The notes: generated by a model from the letters alone, not told the origin. DNA of 64,000 nt from Laburnicola sp. R22_1 (GCA_014281115.1 JACONQ010000007.1:310001-374000); one strand, 5' to 3'. Numbered from the stretch's first letter, positions 24,934-36,800 are shown. Numbers and translations are program-made.

Positions 24934-27222
24934 TTAGACCAAATCATCAGTCTCCTCCTCCGAATCCTGTCCCCCCCAATCCAACTTCATCAACAAGCGA
25001 TCCACGCCCCCCACCCTCAAAGGCTCGAATCCCCCCTCAGCAACCACACCCTCCTTCCCGACAATTCCCGCTCCACCAGCGCCCACGCGCTCTGAGTCGA
25101 GTTCCCGAAGTCGCTCCACAAGCGCTTTGAGATCCGAGTCCAGACGCCGTCTAGCACGGTCCAATTCCAGGCCGACGTCCTTTTCTTCTTGCTTGTAGTT
25201 GTGCGCGTAATCTTCGAAGCCTTCGTCTTCTTCGAGATCCAAGTTCTGCTGGATAGATTGGAGACGTGTGACGTAGGCAACTAGCTCGTCTACGTGGGAG
25301 AAGCAGGTGCGAAGAGACGACGTAAATGCGTGGTCGGTGAGGAGAAGCGAGTACGTGATCGAAGTGAGAAAGCGGCGATGGGCAAGAGATAAGGCTTCAG
25401 GGTCGTGCTGTTCGGAATCGTGGTCTCTTGAGTTCGAGGCTTGAGAGCGTGTGGATGCGCTGGACGGCCGCGAGTCCACTTTTGAGCTACCAGCCGTCGC
25501 GCTGGCTCCGGGATTTTCGATCCAATGTAGGAAATGCTTGAAGGATTGCTGGACGATTTCACCATGGAAGTAGGCTTCTCCCTCTGCAAGGAAAAAGATT
25601 GCAGCGGCACAGGTTGCCCATACTTTCCGCAGCTCCCGGGTTCGGGTGTTGTTTCTCTCTCGTCGTCGTCTGAGTATGGCTTTTCCTTGGGACGAATTGC
25701 TGTACTGGTAGTTGGGAGGGGGCGGATATTCTCTCCGAATGGAGCTGTGGCACCAGAGTTGGGCCAGATGAAGGTGAGAGCGGCGAAGAGCAAGCAGGTA
25801 TGAGTTGATGGCGGTGTATACTTCCATGTCTGATTTCGTCATGAATAGATCTAGAGGAGACTTCAGGTCCATTGACAGAGACGTTGGGACTGAAAGGAGA
25901 AGATCGTTGAAGGCTACATTGGCCATTTTCGGGAGGATTGCAGTTGGGTCTCTGGCTCGTCCTGGGGTTCCCGGGCGGTTCGTGGAAGAACTGCGAAGGG
26001 TAAGATGGACTATATCTGTTGCGACATCCAGAATGTCGTCCGTATGATCATCTTCGCCACCCAAAGTGGACAGTACAGTGAACGAGCGGGCCAAGGTCTG
26101 ACTGATCTCGCCTTCTTTAAGCAGAATGCCTTGGATTCCTTGAGGAAGTTTGGATTGCGGCGCTCTATGACGAGATTGAATCTTATCGTCAGCCTCGGCA
26201 ATCAAAGTCATCGCAAATTCGCCTCGACCTAGGAGAAAAAATTGGTACAAGACGTTTAAGATCTCTACAATCTTCTCTCGGGGGAGCAAGTGCTGCAACA
26301 AGTTTTGTGAGAGTGATAGGCGGATGCTACCGACCACTTCCGACAGCTTCGCAGGCAATATCGGAGCCTTGACCTCTGAAAGATGCCCCACGTGTGCAGG
26401 TAACAGCTCAAGCTCCCAGGTGCCAAACGACCTTCCAGTCATAGACTTGGAATTTGACGGTAAAGACCGTATCTGGTTCAACGACTTGCCGATGAACAGG
26501 ATCGAAGCCGCGGTGTACCTTGTTACAAACTTGGGTAGGAGTTTGTGATTTACTGAGAAAGCTAGATCTTGGTCAAAGTCGTCTTGGATGAAGAAATCAG
26601 ACGCTCCAAAAGAAGGTAGGCGGCCGTATAAGAGCCAAGTCGAGAGTTGCCGCAGCCATGAAGTCTCCGCAACGGCACCGAGATGTAACGCTGCTTCCTC
26701 GATGTCAGGATAGCCCGTCTGGGCTTCTGTGCGCAATTTATCGATGAGCTCAGCACCAGATGCATCTTTTTGGTCTTTCTGTTCGCCTTTCTTCGGCTCA
26801 TCAGGCGCCAATATGAGGCTGCTGAGTTCCCATAGCCATTCCATGACCCTGGTAGATTCGGAGAATTCGCCAACAATGCCCACCAGAGGGACTATGTTGT
26901 ATGCGCCCACGGTAGAAGCATCTTGCTTCAAGATGCGACTCTCGACGTCCAGCACCTTGAGCTGGAATTTGTCCAGGTGATGCGACGTGATGGCTGTTGC
27001 TACCGCTCGGCACACGGCCGAGGGATGTGTGGTTGCAATCCGAGCGACATGCTGGCGGATGCGGCGATGCAGACGCGATAGATGGCCCAGAGAAGACAGC
27101 AGCTCGGCCTCGGGCGGAGACAGAAGGGCTATCGGCGTCGAAGTCACGTGCGAATGTCCTGGCTGGGAATCGAAGAGCGCCGATGGGTGTCCTGAGAGGG
27201 AGAGGAGTATTTCGTGGAGCAT
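24934..27222 (-). CDS. Gamma-tubulin complex component, GCP4-like (Spc97/Spc98 family)
   Basis: Single exon, 762 residues, starting MLHEILLSLSGHPS, the typical start of GCP4 proteins; the frame stays open upstream but without an initiator that fits the family. Recognisable features are the N-terminal GRIP1-type half, with SYxPLV-like text around YNIVPLVGIVGEF and WLLYGRLP followed by DFFIQ, and a C-terminal GRIP2 half, with KSPLDLFMT, a helical segment around the LALRRSHLHLAQLW motif and a conserved C terminus (LLMKLDW). Members build the gamma-tubulin ring complex that nucleates microtubules at spindle pole bodies. A low-complexity Ser/Arg insertion lies near residues 600-640. It shares 314 bp of upstream sequence with the divergently transcribed biotin synthase gene. 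Confidence 0.85.
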   Translation of the reverse strand: MLHEILLSLSGHPSALFDSQPGHSHVTSTPIALLSPPEAELLSSLGHLSRLHRRIRQHVARIATTHPSAVCRAVATAITSHHLDKFQLKVLDVESRILKQDASTVGAYNIVPLVGIVGEFSESTRVMEWLWELSSLILAPDEPKKGEQKDQKDASGAELIDKLRTEAQTGYPDIEEAALHLGAVAETSWLRQLSTWLLYGRLPSFGASDFFIQDDFDQDLAFSVNHKLLPKFVTRYTAASILFIGKSLNQIRSLPSNSKSMTGRSFGTWELELLPAHVGHLSEVKAPILPAKLSEVVGSIRLSLSQNLLQHLLPREKIVEILNVLYQFFLLGRGEFAMTLIAEADDKIQSRHRAPQSKLPQGIQGILLKEGEISQTLARSFTVLSTLGGEDDHTDDILDVATDIVHLTLRSSSTNRPGTPGRARDPTAILPKMANVAFNDLLLSVPTSLSMDLKSPLDLFMTKSDMEVYTAINSYLLALRRSHLHLAQLWCHSSIRREYPPPPNYQYSNSSQGKAILRRRRERNNTRTRELRKVWATCAAAIFFLAEGEAYFHGEIVQQSFKHFLHWIENPGASATAGSSKVDSRPSSASTRSQASNSRDHDSEQHDPEALSLAHRRFLTSITYSLLLTDHAFTSSLRTCFSHVDELVAYVTRLQSIQQNLDLEEDEGFEDYAHNYKQEEKDVGLELDRARRRLDSDLKALVERLRELDSERVGAGGAGIVGKEGVVAEGGFEPLRVGGVDRLLMKLDWGGQDSEEETDDLV

Positions 27223-27435
27223 GGCCGTGGCGGCGGACTGTCGGCCGTAGCGCTCTTCTTGCGAGGCGAGCCCTTCTGGATGAGGTCGAGGAAGACGCTG
27301 AGCAGCTCGAAGCGGCACATGAAGCTGGTCGCCGAGAATGTGGTGGGCCAGGGCCAGGAGGTGAATGGTTTCGGCGTAAACACCCCACTCGGGACCCCGC
27401 ACTAGGACGGAAGGTGCGACGGACGGGCGCACTGA

Positions 27436-27490
27436 CCAATCACAGGGCGGGGGACAGCCCGAGCACCGACAACCACCAAGTATTATATGT
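27436..27490 (+). promoter_or_regulatory. Putative bioB core promoter: CCAAT box and TATA-like element
   Basis: CCAAT at 27436-27440 lies about 100 bp upstream of the biotin synthase ATG, and TATTATATGT at 27481-27490 about 50 bp upstream. Both are at normal fungal spacing. Short motifs, so modest support. Confidence 0.4.
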
Positions 27491-27536
27491 CTCTTGTCGT
27501 CGTCCTGCTCCCTCTCGCCCGCTCGCAGCTCGCAGC

Positions 27537-28814
27537 ATGGCATCCCGAGCCCTTCTGAGGCCCGTCAGCTTCGCACCTTCTCCAGTCTTTGGCCGCACCC
27601 GTCACCGCGTTCGCTTCAGCACAGTCATCGATGCCCCGATACTGCCCGCCGCCCAGCAGGTTGCCCCACCAGCGCCCTCCAGCACCTCCAGCCTCTTCAG
27701 CGATGCTGTGCAGGCCACCGCCCCGAGGAACACCTGGACGAAGGAGCAGATCTCAGACATCTACAATACGCCGCTGATTGAGCTCACATATGCCGCCGTG
27801 GGTACAGCGACGCTCCTTCCTCACGTCCGGCGCTGACCGTCACAGGCTACCGTCCACCGTCGCTTCCACAGCCCCGCTGCCATCCAGATGTGCACCCTCA
27901 TCAACATCAAGACGGGCGGCTGCAGCGAGGACTGCAGCTACTGCGCCCAGTCGTCGCGCCACAAGACCGGCCTGAAGGCCACCAAGATGGTAGACGTCGC
28001 ATCGGTGCTCGAGGCTGCCCGTGTCGCCAAAGAGAACGGCAGCTCCCGCTTCTGCATGGGCGCAGCGTGGAGGGACATGCGGGGAAGGAAGACGAACTTG
28101 AAGAACGTCAAGGAGATGGTCAAGGGCGTGAGAGCATTGGGCATGGAGGCATGCGTCACCCTCGGCATGATCGATGCTGAGCAGGCGAAGGAGCTCAAGG
28201 ACGCCGGACTGACGGCCTACAACCACAACGTAGATACCTCTAGGGAGCACTACCCCAGTGTCATCACTACGCGGACGTACGACGAGCGGCTGGCAACCAT
28301 CGACAACGTCCAGAAAGCAGGTATCCATGTCTGCACAGGTGGCATCCTCGGCCTCGGAGAGAAGGCCCAAGACCACGTCGGACTCATCCACACTGTCGCA
28401 ACTCTTCCGGCCCACCCTGAGTCGTTCCCCGTGAACGCGCTCGTGCCCATCAAGGGCACGCCGCTGGGCGAGAGCAAGCCAATCTCGTTCGATGCCATCC
28501 TGCGTACCATTGCCACTGCGCGGCTCGTTCTCCCCACTACCATCATCCGCCTCGCGGCAGGTCGCCACACGATGCGTGAAGAGAAGCAGATGATGTGCTT
28601 CATGGCCGGCGCCAACGCCGTCTTCACAGGCGAGAAGATGTTGACGACGGCTTGCAACGGCTGGGAAGAGGACAAGGCTATGTTTGAGAGATGGGGCTTG
28701 AGGCCGATGGAGAGCCAAGAGACTATGGGTGGTCGACAAGAGATCAGGGAGAAGGCTGAGGTGCACCCTGCTGCCGAAAGTGAAGCGCCAAGCACTCAGA
28801 CTGTCACTGCGTAA
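27537..28814 (+). CDS. bioB: Biotin synthase (radical SAM)
   Basis: Exons 27537-27797 and 27846-28814 encode 409 residues. The N terminus (about 40 residues, rich in Arg, Ala and Ser, no acids before ID at 35) looks like a mitochondrial presequence. The radical-SAM iron-sulfur motif is C113-SED-C117-SY-C120, followed by the family's AQSSRHKTG. NVDTSREHYP, CTGGILGLGE and the C-terminal AGANAVFTGEKMLTT are all characteristic. The enzyme inserts sulfur into dethiobiotin, the last step of biotin synthesis, in mitochondria. Reading through the intron would stop 13 codons later, so splicing is needed. It is followed convergently by the KAPA synthase gene, 83 bp apart. The tail beyond about residue 375 is poorly conserved low-complexity sequence. 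Confidence 0.95.
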
Positions 28815-28897
28815 TGCTCTTAGTACCATGTTAAGACGTATCTCGTATATTACATTGAATTCACGTCGCTCGGCCTAGACTGATGATTACTGAGCCA

Positions 28898-30259
28898 TCA
28901 TAGGCGAGCTAGGACAGCGCTATGCTGCTTCGTCACTCTTGCTTGCTCCGCTTCACTCTCTTCCAGCCTCATGACACACCATTCCTCCATTGCCGTGACC
29001 AACTTCCGGATCTGAGCTTCTGTATTCCCAGCATGCAAACACACTCTCACTCTCGACGTTCCTTCCGGAACAGTAGGGGGCACTACCGCCCTCACCATCA
29101 TACCTCTTTTCTGCAGAAACTGAGCCAACAGCTTCGGTTCAGCCAGTTGAATTGAGAAGATAGGTGACTCCGGCCGTATCCGAGGAATTTGTAAGAGTGT
29201 TTTGAATGCTATCGTCTCCACTGAACTCAGCTCTGCAAAGAGAGTCTGGATCAGGGATTGGAGATTCGCCGCTAGTGGTACCGTCTTCCCCTCTCGGAGA
29301 AAAGAGTAAGAAGTGCGGATAGCGACGAGCGAGGGGTAGGACATGAAAGTCGTGTAAATGAGCGGTCGCGCGTAGTTGATCAAGTAATGCCGTAGAACGT
29401 CTGAGCCGAGTATAATAGCTATCTGCGTCAACTCGACCCTCACTAATGATACGCACAAGCAAAAAGAGAGCATCTCACCTCCATTACACGCCAACGCCTT
29501 CCCAAACGTATGCAGCCTCGCAAAAACGCGGTCTTCAAGCCCCAATGCGCACACCAAACCCCTTCCCTCGCGCCCAAACACCCCCGTCGCATGCGCCTCG
29601 TCCACAACAACGTACCCGGCTTCCTTCCCCAGCACCTCTTCCACGACGTCGACAATCTCCCTCAACGGCGCCACATCCCCATCCATACTATACACCGCCT
29701 CGACAGCAACAAACACATGCCTTTGCCGCTCTCCCTCCTCCCCCTCGCTCCGCACCCGCTCCAACACCCCCCTCAACCCCTCCACACAATTATGCGCGAA
29801 CGGCACGCACGCCCCCGCCCTCGACAACCGCATCCCATCATGCACACTCGCATGCACCAACGCATCATAAACAACGACATCCCCGCGCTGCGGCACGCAC
29901 GCGAAAAACCCCGCATTCGCATCGAAGCCCGAGTTGAACAGCAGGCCCGCCTCGGCGTTGTGGAAGCGCGAGATTTCGGCTTCCAGCGCCTCGGCGTAGG
30001 CGGAGTTGCCGTCGAGGAGGCGCGAGCCGGTGCTGCCTAGGGGGTGGTCTGGGGGCGAGGTGGCGAGGGCGGAGAGGAAGGCGGATCTTAGGGAGGGGGA
30101 GGTGGAGAGGGAGAGGAAGTCGTTGGAGGAGAAGTCGGTTTGGGTGGGGTGGGCTGTTGTGAGGGTGCGCAGGGTGGAGTTTGTGTGGCGGGTTTGGAGG
30201 CGGGATTGGAGGGTTTTTTCGAGGGGGAGGGGGCGTCGTGGGGGTTGCTTTACCTCCAT
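28898..30259 (-). CDS. bioF: 8-amino-7-oxononanoate (KAPA) synthase, PLP enzyme
   Basis: Exons 30259-29479 and 29418-28898 give 433 residues. It is an alpha-oxoamine synthase of the class-II aminotransferase fold. It carries GSTGSRLLDGN near the substrate entry, the DEAHATG motif with Asp220 and His223 contacting the cofactor, and HTFGKALACNGA with the PLP-binding Lys254. It condenses pimeloyl-thioester with L-alanine, the first committed step of biotin ring assembly. The intron falls directly after the lysine motif. It is 60 nt and stop-free, so unspliced RNA would encode a 20-residue insertion; splicing restores NGAIILGSDVLRHYL, which fits the family. Convergent with bioB and divergent from bioDA, with which it shares 435 bp of upstream sequence. 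Confidence 0.92.
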   Translation of the reverse strand: MEVKQPPRRPLPLEKTLQSRLQTRHTNSTLRTLTTAHPTQTDFSSNDFLSLSTSPSLRSAFLSALATSPPDHPLGSTGSRLLDGNSAYAEALEAEISRFHNAEAGLLFNSGFDANAGFFACVPQRGDVVVYDALVHASVHDGMRLSRAGACVPFAHNCVEGLRGVLERVRSEGEEGERQRHVFVAVEAVYSMDGDVAPLREIVDVVEEVLGKEAGYVVVDEAHATGVFGREGRGLVCALGLEDRVFARLHTFGKALACNGGEMLSFCLCVSLVRVELTQIAIILGSDVLRHYLINYARPLIYTTFMSYPSLVAIRTSYSFLREGKTVPLAANLQSLIQTLFAELSSVETIAFKTLLQIPRIRPESPIFSIQLAEPKLLAQFLQKRGMMVRAVVPPTVPEGTSRVRVCLHAGNTEAQIRKLVTAMEEWCVMRLEESEAEQARVTKQHSAVLARL

Positions 30260-30694
30260 TGTTTTGAGTTGGTTTGGTGATCTGGAGTTTTGGAAGGTGT
30301 AGGGAGGGGAATTGGGTTGCGGGAAGGCGGGAAGGCGGAGAGTGGGTTGGTGAGATGTTGGAGTGTGCGTGTGCGTGTGTGTGTGTGGATGGGGTTAGTG
30401 TGAGGCTTGAGCTAGAGATTTGGCACCCGTCGAGCAAAGGTTGGTGGTGAGGAGACCCGTATAGGGCGGGGCCGAAATTTTTGGTCGAGCACCCACCGGC
30501 TTCCAAGGTTCCATCTGATATGCGTGGTCAATCATCCCGTGGGGTACCTCCGAACGCGACTTTTCCCACACTCAGGAACAGGCAAACACTAAGCTCGAAC
30601 AAGCCTAGCGCCTCCAGACCCATCCGAAATCGGTTCCCCATCCAGTGTCTTCAACACCCTCCCCTGCCATCCCTCTGTCCCATCAGCGCCGTCC
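30260..30694. promoter_or_regulatory. Divergent promoter region, bioF / bioDA
   Basis: 435 bp between the two initiation codons. It contains a GT/GC-alternating microsatellite at 30362-30388. No known operator can be named; cluster-wide control would most simply act here and at the bioB promoter. Confidence 0.5.
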
Positions 30695-33463
30695 ATGGCC
30701 AGAGTTTCCTCAGGCCTGTGGCGAAGCCTCGTCGCAGTCCAAGTCTACGGCGCCAACACAAATGTTGGCAAGACAATTTTTTCGACGCTCTTGGGCGCGC
30801 ATCTGAGGAGAGCGACGCCGCGGGGGCGCCAGCGATGGAGCAACGTGGGCGTGCATTACATCAAGCCTGTATCTACGGGGCCGGCTGATGAAGCTGATGA
30901 TTCGTGCGTGTGCTTAGTTGATTGAGGTTTGTATGAGGAGGTTGCTAATGGGCGCTTAGGTATGTCAAGAGGTATGTGGATAATGTGAGGGTGACAACGC
31001 TTTTTAAGTTCCAGGAGCCTGTGAGTCCGCATATTGCTGTGCGGAGTTATGGGTACGTCGTAAGTGTGTCCGGAAAGTAGAAGAATTGTGTTGGGCTGAA
31101 CTCACCATCTTCAGCCTTCGGATGAACAACTGGTCAAGCGGCTCTATGCCAAGCTCAAAGACGATGCGAACCTCTACCTCAAACGTAGAGGTCAACTCGG
31201 CCTCACCATTGTCGAAACGGCGGGCGGAGTACTAAGTCCAGGCCCCTCCGGCGCGCCCCAAGCAGACATCTTCAGACCCATGCGACTACCCGTTGTCCTA
31301 GTCGGCGACCACCGCCTCGGAGGCATCGCATCGACCATCTCAGCAGCAGAGTCTTTGATGCTCCGCGGGTACGACATCAGCGCTGTCATCTGTTTCGATG
31401 ACAAGAGCAAGTATCAAAACGCAGAATATCTGCTCAAGTACTTCGGCAACATGGACATCCCTGCGTTCGAAATCCCCTGGATACCTGATCTGGAAGGTTG
31501 TTCGCCGGCCCAGGAACACGAGTTTATGAGCGCGTACTACAATACGCAAAGCGTGTCTGGAACTCTGGATGAAGTCGCTCGGTGTATTATCGATCGGCAT
31601 TTCAAGCGGCTTGCGAATGTGAACACCATGGCTGCACGGACGCACAAATCGATATGGCATCCGTTCACGCAGCACAGGAATGTAAAAAAAGCTGACGATA
31701 TATTGGTATTCGACTCTGCGTACGGAGACTACTTCCAAACTAAGCGTACGGATGAATCTAGAAAAGCCATCGAGAACAAAGCAGAGCGCCCGCTCCTCTA
31801 CCCGGCTTTCGATGGTTCCGCCTCATGGTGGACTCAGGGCCTTGGACATGGCAACCCCCAGCTTTCGCTGGCCGCAGCGTACGCAGCCGGCAGGTACGGC
31901 CACGTCATGTTCGCCGGAGCGACGCACGAGCCGGCCATTACCCTCGCGGAGACACTACTCAAAGGCATGCAAAACCCTCGTTTACAAAAGTGCTTCTACA
32001 CCGACGACGGGAGCACAGCCGTCGAAGTGGGCATCAAAATGGCGCTCAGAGCCACGTGCAAGCGCTACGAGTGGGACGGGTCGAAAGACGACATTGGTAT
32101 CCTAGGTCTGAAAGGGAGTTATCACGGCGACACCATCGGCGCTATGGACGCTTCAGAGCCGTGTGTTTTCAACAAGAACGTGGACTGGTACCGTGGACGT
32201 GGATACTGGTTCGACTACCCCACCGTGAAGATGAGACATGGGAAGTGGCTCGTCGAAGCGCCTGCCGGGATGGAAGATGACTTCGGTGAAGCCAAGTCTT
32301 TCGAGCACCTCGACGACGTGTTTGATTTCGACGCTCGAGGCCCCTCAGAGCAGTACGAAACGTACATCCAAACCACGCTGGACAAACTCGTCAAACAGCA
32401 AGGCCGCAAATTCGGCGCTCTAGTCATGGAACCCATCCTCCTCGGCGCAGGCGGCATGATCTTCGTGTAAGCCACTTTTCCTCTCTACTCATTATTCCCC
32501 ACCAGACACTAAAAAGGTACACCAGAGACCCGCTCTTCCAACGCACCCTCGTCAACACAATCCGCTCCTACCCCTTCACCTCCTCGCCCACGACTCCACC
32601 ATCACCCCCCTCAGACCCCCACACCTGGACCGGCCTCCCCATCCTCTTCGACGAAGTCTTCACCGGCCTCCACCGCCTCGGCCCCTTCACCCCCTCCACC
32701 CTCCTCCGCACCCACCCCGACATAACCACCCACGCCAAGCTCCTCACAGGCGGGCTGATCCCCCTCTCCGCCACGCTAACCAGCCCCTCCATCTTCGCCG
32801 CCTTCCTCAGCCCCGACAAGGCAGACGCCCTCCTCCACGGCCACAGCTACACCGCCCACCCCATCGGGTGCCACGTCGCGAACCAGAGCCTCAAAGCCAT
32901 GGCCGCCCTGGACGCAGGGCATGCGTGGAAGGCGTATAAGAGGGGCTGGAAAAGGGATCTGGATGGCGCAAAGGTGTGGAGTTTGAGCGGGGAGAGGTGC
33001 GGCGTGACGTGGAGTATGTGGCGGAAGGGGTTGGTGGTGTGGTTGAGTAGGCTGGAGTGTGTGGATTATGTTGTTGCGCTTGGGTCGGTGTTGGCGGTTT
33101 CGTTGAAGGATGGAGAGGGCGCGGGTAAGTTTTTTTTTTCCTTTTTGTTTGATGGTGTTGGTGCGGGTTGGTTGGGCGTTGCTAACAGAGCGTGTTCACA
33201 TAGGGTATACGTCTAGTGCGGCTGTTGGGCTGCGCGATGGCCTTTTGAACGATGCGGATGTGGGGGATGGTATCAAGGTTAGTGTGCATTCGCGCGTGCT
33301 GGGGAATGTTCTGTATCTCATGGCGAGCTTGACGTCGAAGAAGAGCGATTTGGATGCTGTGGGTGATTTGCTTAAAAAGAGGTTGGGTTTAATGTCGGGG
33401 ATTTCTGGAGAAGATGGGGAGGATAAGGAAGAGGGCTTTGAGGGGGTGGACGAGGAGAAGTAG
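30695..33463 (+). CDS. bioDA: Bifunctional dethiobiotin synthetase / DAPA aminotransferase
   Basis: Five exons, 30695-30903, 30960-31059, 31115-32466, 32517-33124 and 33204-33463, encode 842 residues with consistent phases. The N-terminal dethiobiotin synthetase part (about 13-270) has the P-loop GANTNVGKT (19-27), HYIKPVSTGP and ETAGGVLSP. The C-terminal class-III aminotransferase part begins at IWHPFTQH (about 283). It has DGSTAVEVGIKMA, GSYHGDT, DEVFTGLHR with Asp599, and KLLTGGL with the PLP lysine Lys628. It converts KAPA to DAPA and then DAPA to dethiobiotin. The fusion of BioD and BioA is the known arrangement in filamentous fungi and plants. Exon 4 is extremely C-rich and its 3' half G-rich, a composition switch not seen in the other biotin genes. 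The C terminus after about 825 is acidic and variable. Confidence 0.92.
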
Positions 33464-33600
33464 AGGAAATCTTAGATGGCTTGTATATTTCGCTCGTCTT
33501 GGAGTGCCTGGCTGACGAGGTGCGTGCGTAGTACGACGATGGCGAGAATTGTTGACGCGGCCGGTGCTGGGTGCCCACTCTACACATAGAAGGCGCACTC

Positions 33601-33730
33601 TCCACGTTCTTCCTCACACCTGCTCCAGGAGGGGTTGTAACTATAATAGTTGTCGACTATAATAGTTGTCGACTCCACGTTCTTCCTCACACCTGCTCCA
33701 GGAGGGGTTGTAACTATAATAGTTGTCGAC
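33601..33730. repeat. 57-bp direct duplication upstream of the broken gene
   Basis: 33601-33657 and 33674-33730 are identical 57-mers ending in GTTGTCGAC. Between them a 16-bp piece (TATAATAGTTGTCGAC) repeats the end of the unit once more. The duplication lies 70-200 bp upstream of an ATG, so it may alter that promoter. Confidence 0.9.
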
Positions 33731-33800
33731 ATCATAACCGTAGCATGTTTTGCTTCCAACCTCATACCCAACAACCACCCAAGCTAACCTACTATTCACC

Positions 33801-36800
33801 ATGTCGTCTAAAAAAGACGAGGTGCGTGATCTTGCTAGGTCATTTCTGCCGAGTTCCACCGAGCGCGTCTTTACTTTGCAAGCTTTGAAAACCTGGCTTG
33901 GAACGCAGCCCGAAGCTAGAGACACTCGGGGGAAGCTGCTCACATCAGCGCCATTGCACCGAAAGGCCTCACGTGGCAGATCCTAGTTGGAGCTGGCTGG
34001 GTACAAATTCCAGTCCTCAACTGTTAATTTTCCAGTATCAACGAGTACAACCCCCAAATCGACGCTTAGTACACCTAATAAAGGATTGCCAGCAGTGCTT
34101 GCAACAGTCCGTATTACGGACGGTTTGAGCCCACTACGGTTACGTTACAGTTGCTAGCTATTACTATACAGACATTACAGCGGAGAGGTCTATACAGTAC
34201 TAGTAGTAAGCTATAATAATTAATTTAAGCCTTCTATAGTAAAATTATAGCTAGAAATAATATATAATTGTTTTAATTAGGAAAGAGGTATAAGTTGCGC
34301 GTTATCTAGAGCTCTATTATTGTTATTAACTACTAGAGGTGCGTTCTCCTTGCGATTTATATAAGAAGTTAAGTCTTTAAGGTAACTTAGAATAACGTCT
34401 CTTATTAGCTAGTTCTTTTAGAGTTAATAAGCTTTAATTATAGCTAGGGATAGTAAATTCTAATTATAGATAACTGTGTGTTTAGCAAATAAGAAGTACT
34501 ACTTATAGTTGCAGGACGTTACTAGCACAAAGAGGTAATCTATTACCACTTTATAAAGTATTAAAAATCTTATTTAACTAACTTCTATCTACTAATAGTA
34601 TAAATTATCTAGTAATTCTAATAGATATTAGTTTTAGCTAGCAAAATGCAGGTCTTTAAGTATACTCTTATTATAATCCTCTAGCTAGGAGCTCTATTTT
34701 TGCCGCTTACGCTGCTTTATACTAGTAAGAAGTATAAGGTCTACCTATATTATATATTATTAGCGAGCGCTTAATTTGTACACTTTTAGGACTTTGTATA
34801 TAGTGTCTATATTATTTAGTAAGCTATTATTATCCTCTATTAATTATTCTGCTACTAAATAGGTAGCAAAGGTAACCTTAAGTAACTTCTTTGCCTTCTA
34901 AATCTACTATAGGTAATAAGACTAGTGCGTCTAGAACTAATATAGGCATAGGTGTAGATATAGAACTATCGCAACGCAGTATAGTAATAGCTTAAAATTA
35001 ATTACTAACTATATAAAATATATAATTAGCTTCTCTATAGCAAAGGCAACACTATTTTATAAATATCACAACTACTTATAGTACTTATATAAAGGCATAT
35101 TATTAGTAAAAACTTTATAAATTTCTTAGAGGTTAAATACTATCTACTAGAGACTGCTAAATTTAGAGCTGCTAGCGTTACCTTTAAGTAACTTATAGTT
35201 CTTATAAAATAATTATAAAATATTGCAAATAATAAAAACTTTATCCTAGTTATTATCTAATAGTCTGTTAGTGTATAGATTGTAATTGCTATTAGCTAGG
35301 GCGTTATTATTATATAGGTGTTTAGTATAGAGTTAAATTGCCTTCTGCAATTTTAGGCAGCGTAGTGATATAATATAGGTGCTATGCTACTAGATTCTGC
35401 CGTCCTTTATTAAATTAAGTATAGAGAAATTATAGAGCTTATTATTATTAAGAGCTTGCCATTATAAGCTTATAAAAAGGCGGTAACATTTATAGAATAC
35501 GTAGACTAAGTTAATAAAGTTATATAGCTTACTAATAATGCCTTTCTTCTAAAATATAAAATATTATTCTATAGGCAACGCGCGCAATAATTAAAGTTTA
35601 AATTTGCTTAGATCTTAGCTATATATAAAAGACTTTATAATACGGTTTATTATATATCTAGCGCACTAAATTTAGTGTTATAGTCTAATATAAAGCTCTT
35701 CCTTAGCAAGGTTATTAATACTAGTAAGAAACATCTTATTATTATTTGCAATATTATTAGCGACAAAATAGTAAATATTTTAAGTAAAGTTATACTCCTA
35801 AGCAACTTAATAGATAATAAACGCTTATATAGCGCCTATATAGTTATAAAAAAAGGTGTAAAAAGCAATAAGTATATTGCGTTAATAGTAGAAAGAATCT
35901 AGAAAAGGTGCGAGTTAGTAGTGTAAATTTCTTAGTGCCACTAACTCTAGTAAATCTAGCTAAGCTAACTATTAATCTAGGTCTTAGCGCAACTTACTAA
36001 CAAAGTGTGTAATAACTTTAAGAAAGTCTATATTATTTAGTAATATCTAGATATTATAACTTATACTTATTTTGCTTTACGCTATATATAAAAGTAATCT
36101 TACTATCTTCTTTCTCTTTTTTAGCGCTTTTTTACATATCTAAAAAGTGTATTACTACTATTTAGCAGCCTATATAGTAGGTTAACTTAATTTTATATTA
36201 ATAAGCCTCTACTACCTACTAAAGTTGCTATTATAAAGCTTAAATTATAGAGTATTATCTAGTTAATATATAACTTAAAAAGCTCTACTTTTTACTATAG
36301 TAAATAAAAAATAGTTAAATTAGCGCCTATAGCTTTCTTAAATAGATCTAACAATATACTAGTAGCTAGTAGTATAAGACCTTTATTAGGGTTAATATTA
36401 TGCACCTTTTATAAGTGCCCTATAATATAAGCTATACTAGAGTTAATATCCTAGAGGCATATAGCTATTCTACTTATATAGCATTTCTTATATAAAAAGA
36501 ACACCTTCTTACTAATACTATTATCCTATAGATAAATAATATCTACTCTATATTGCTATATTAATGCTAGTTTTTAGCTATCTAGCAACTTTAACTTATG
36601 CTATACGCAGTAACTAAGCTGCGCACCTATAAGCTTTATCTTACTATACTAGAGGTTATTCTGATTAATATTTAACTCCCTACTAGAATTACGGCTAATT
36701 AGATAATTATAAAAAGCTTATACAGCTAGCGATAATAAGCGCAAGGAGCTAGCTAATACTAGAGCGCTGCGAGCGGTAAAGGCATAATAGGGTGTTAGAG

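Noticed and set aside
27840..28829. 329-codon open frame antisense to bioB exon 2
   Set aside because: It mirrors the GC-rich third codon positions of the conserved biotin synthase and has no resemblance to any family.
13851..33800. Possible secondary-metabolite cluster
   Set aside because: No polyketide synthase, peptide synthetase, terpene cyclase or cluster-type transcription factor is present; the only pathway cluster is for biotin.
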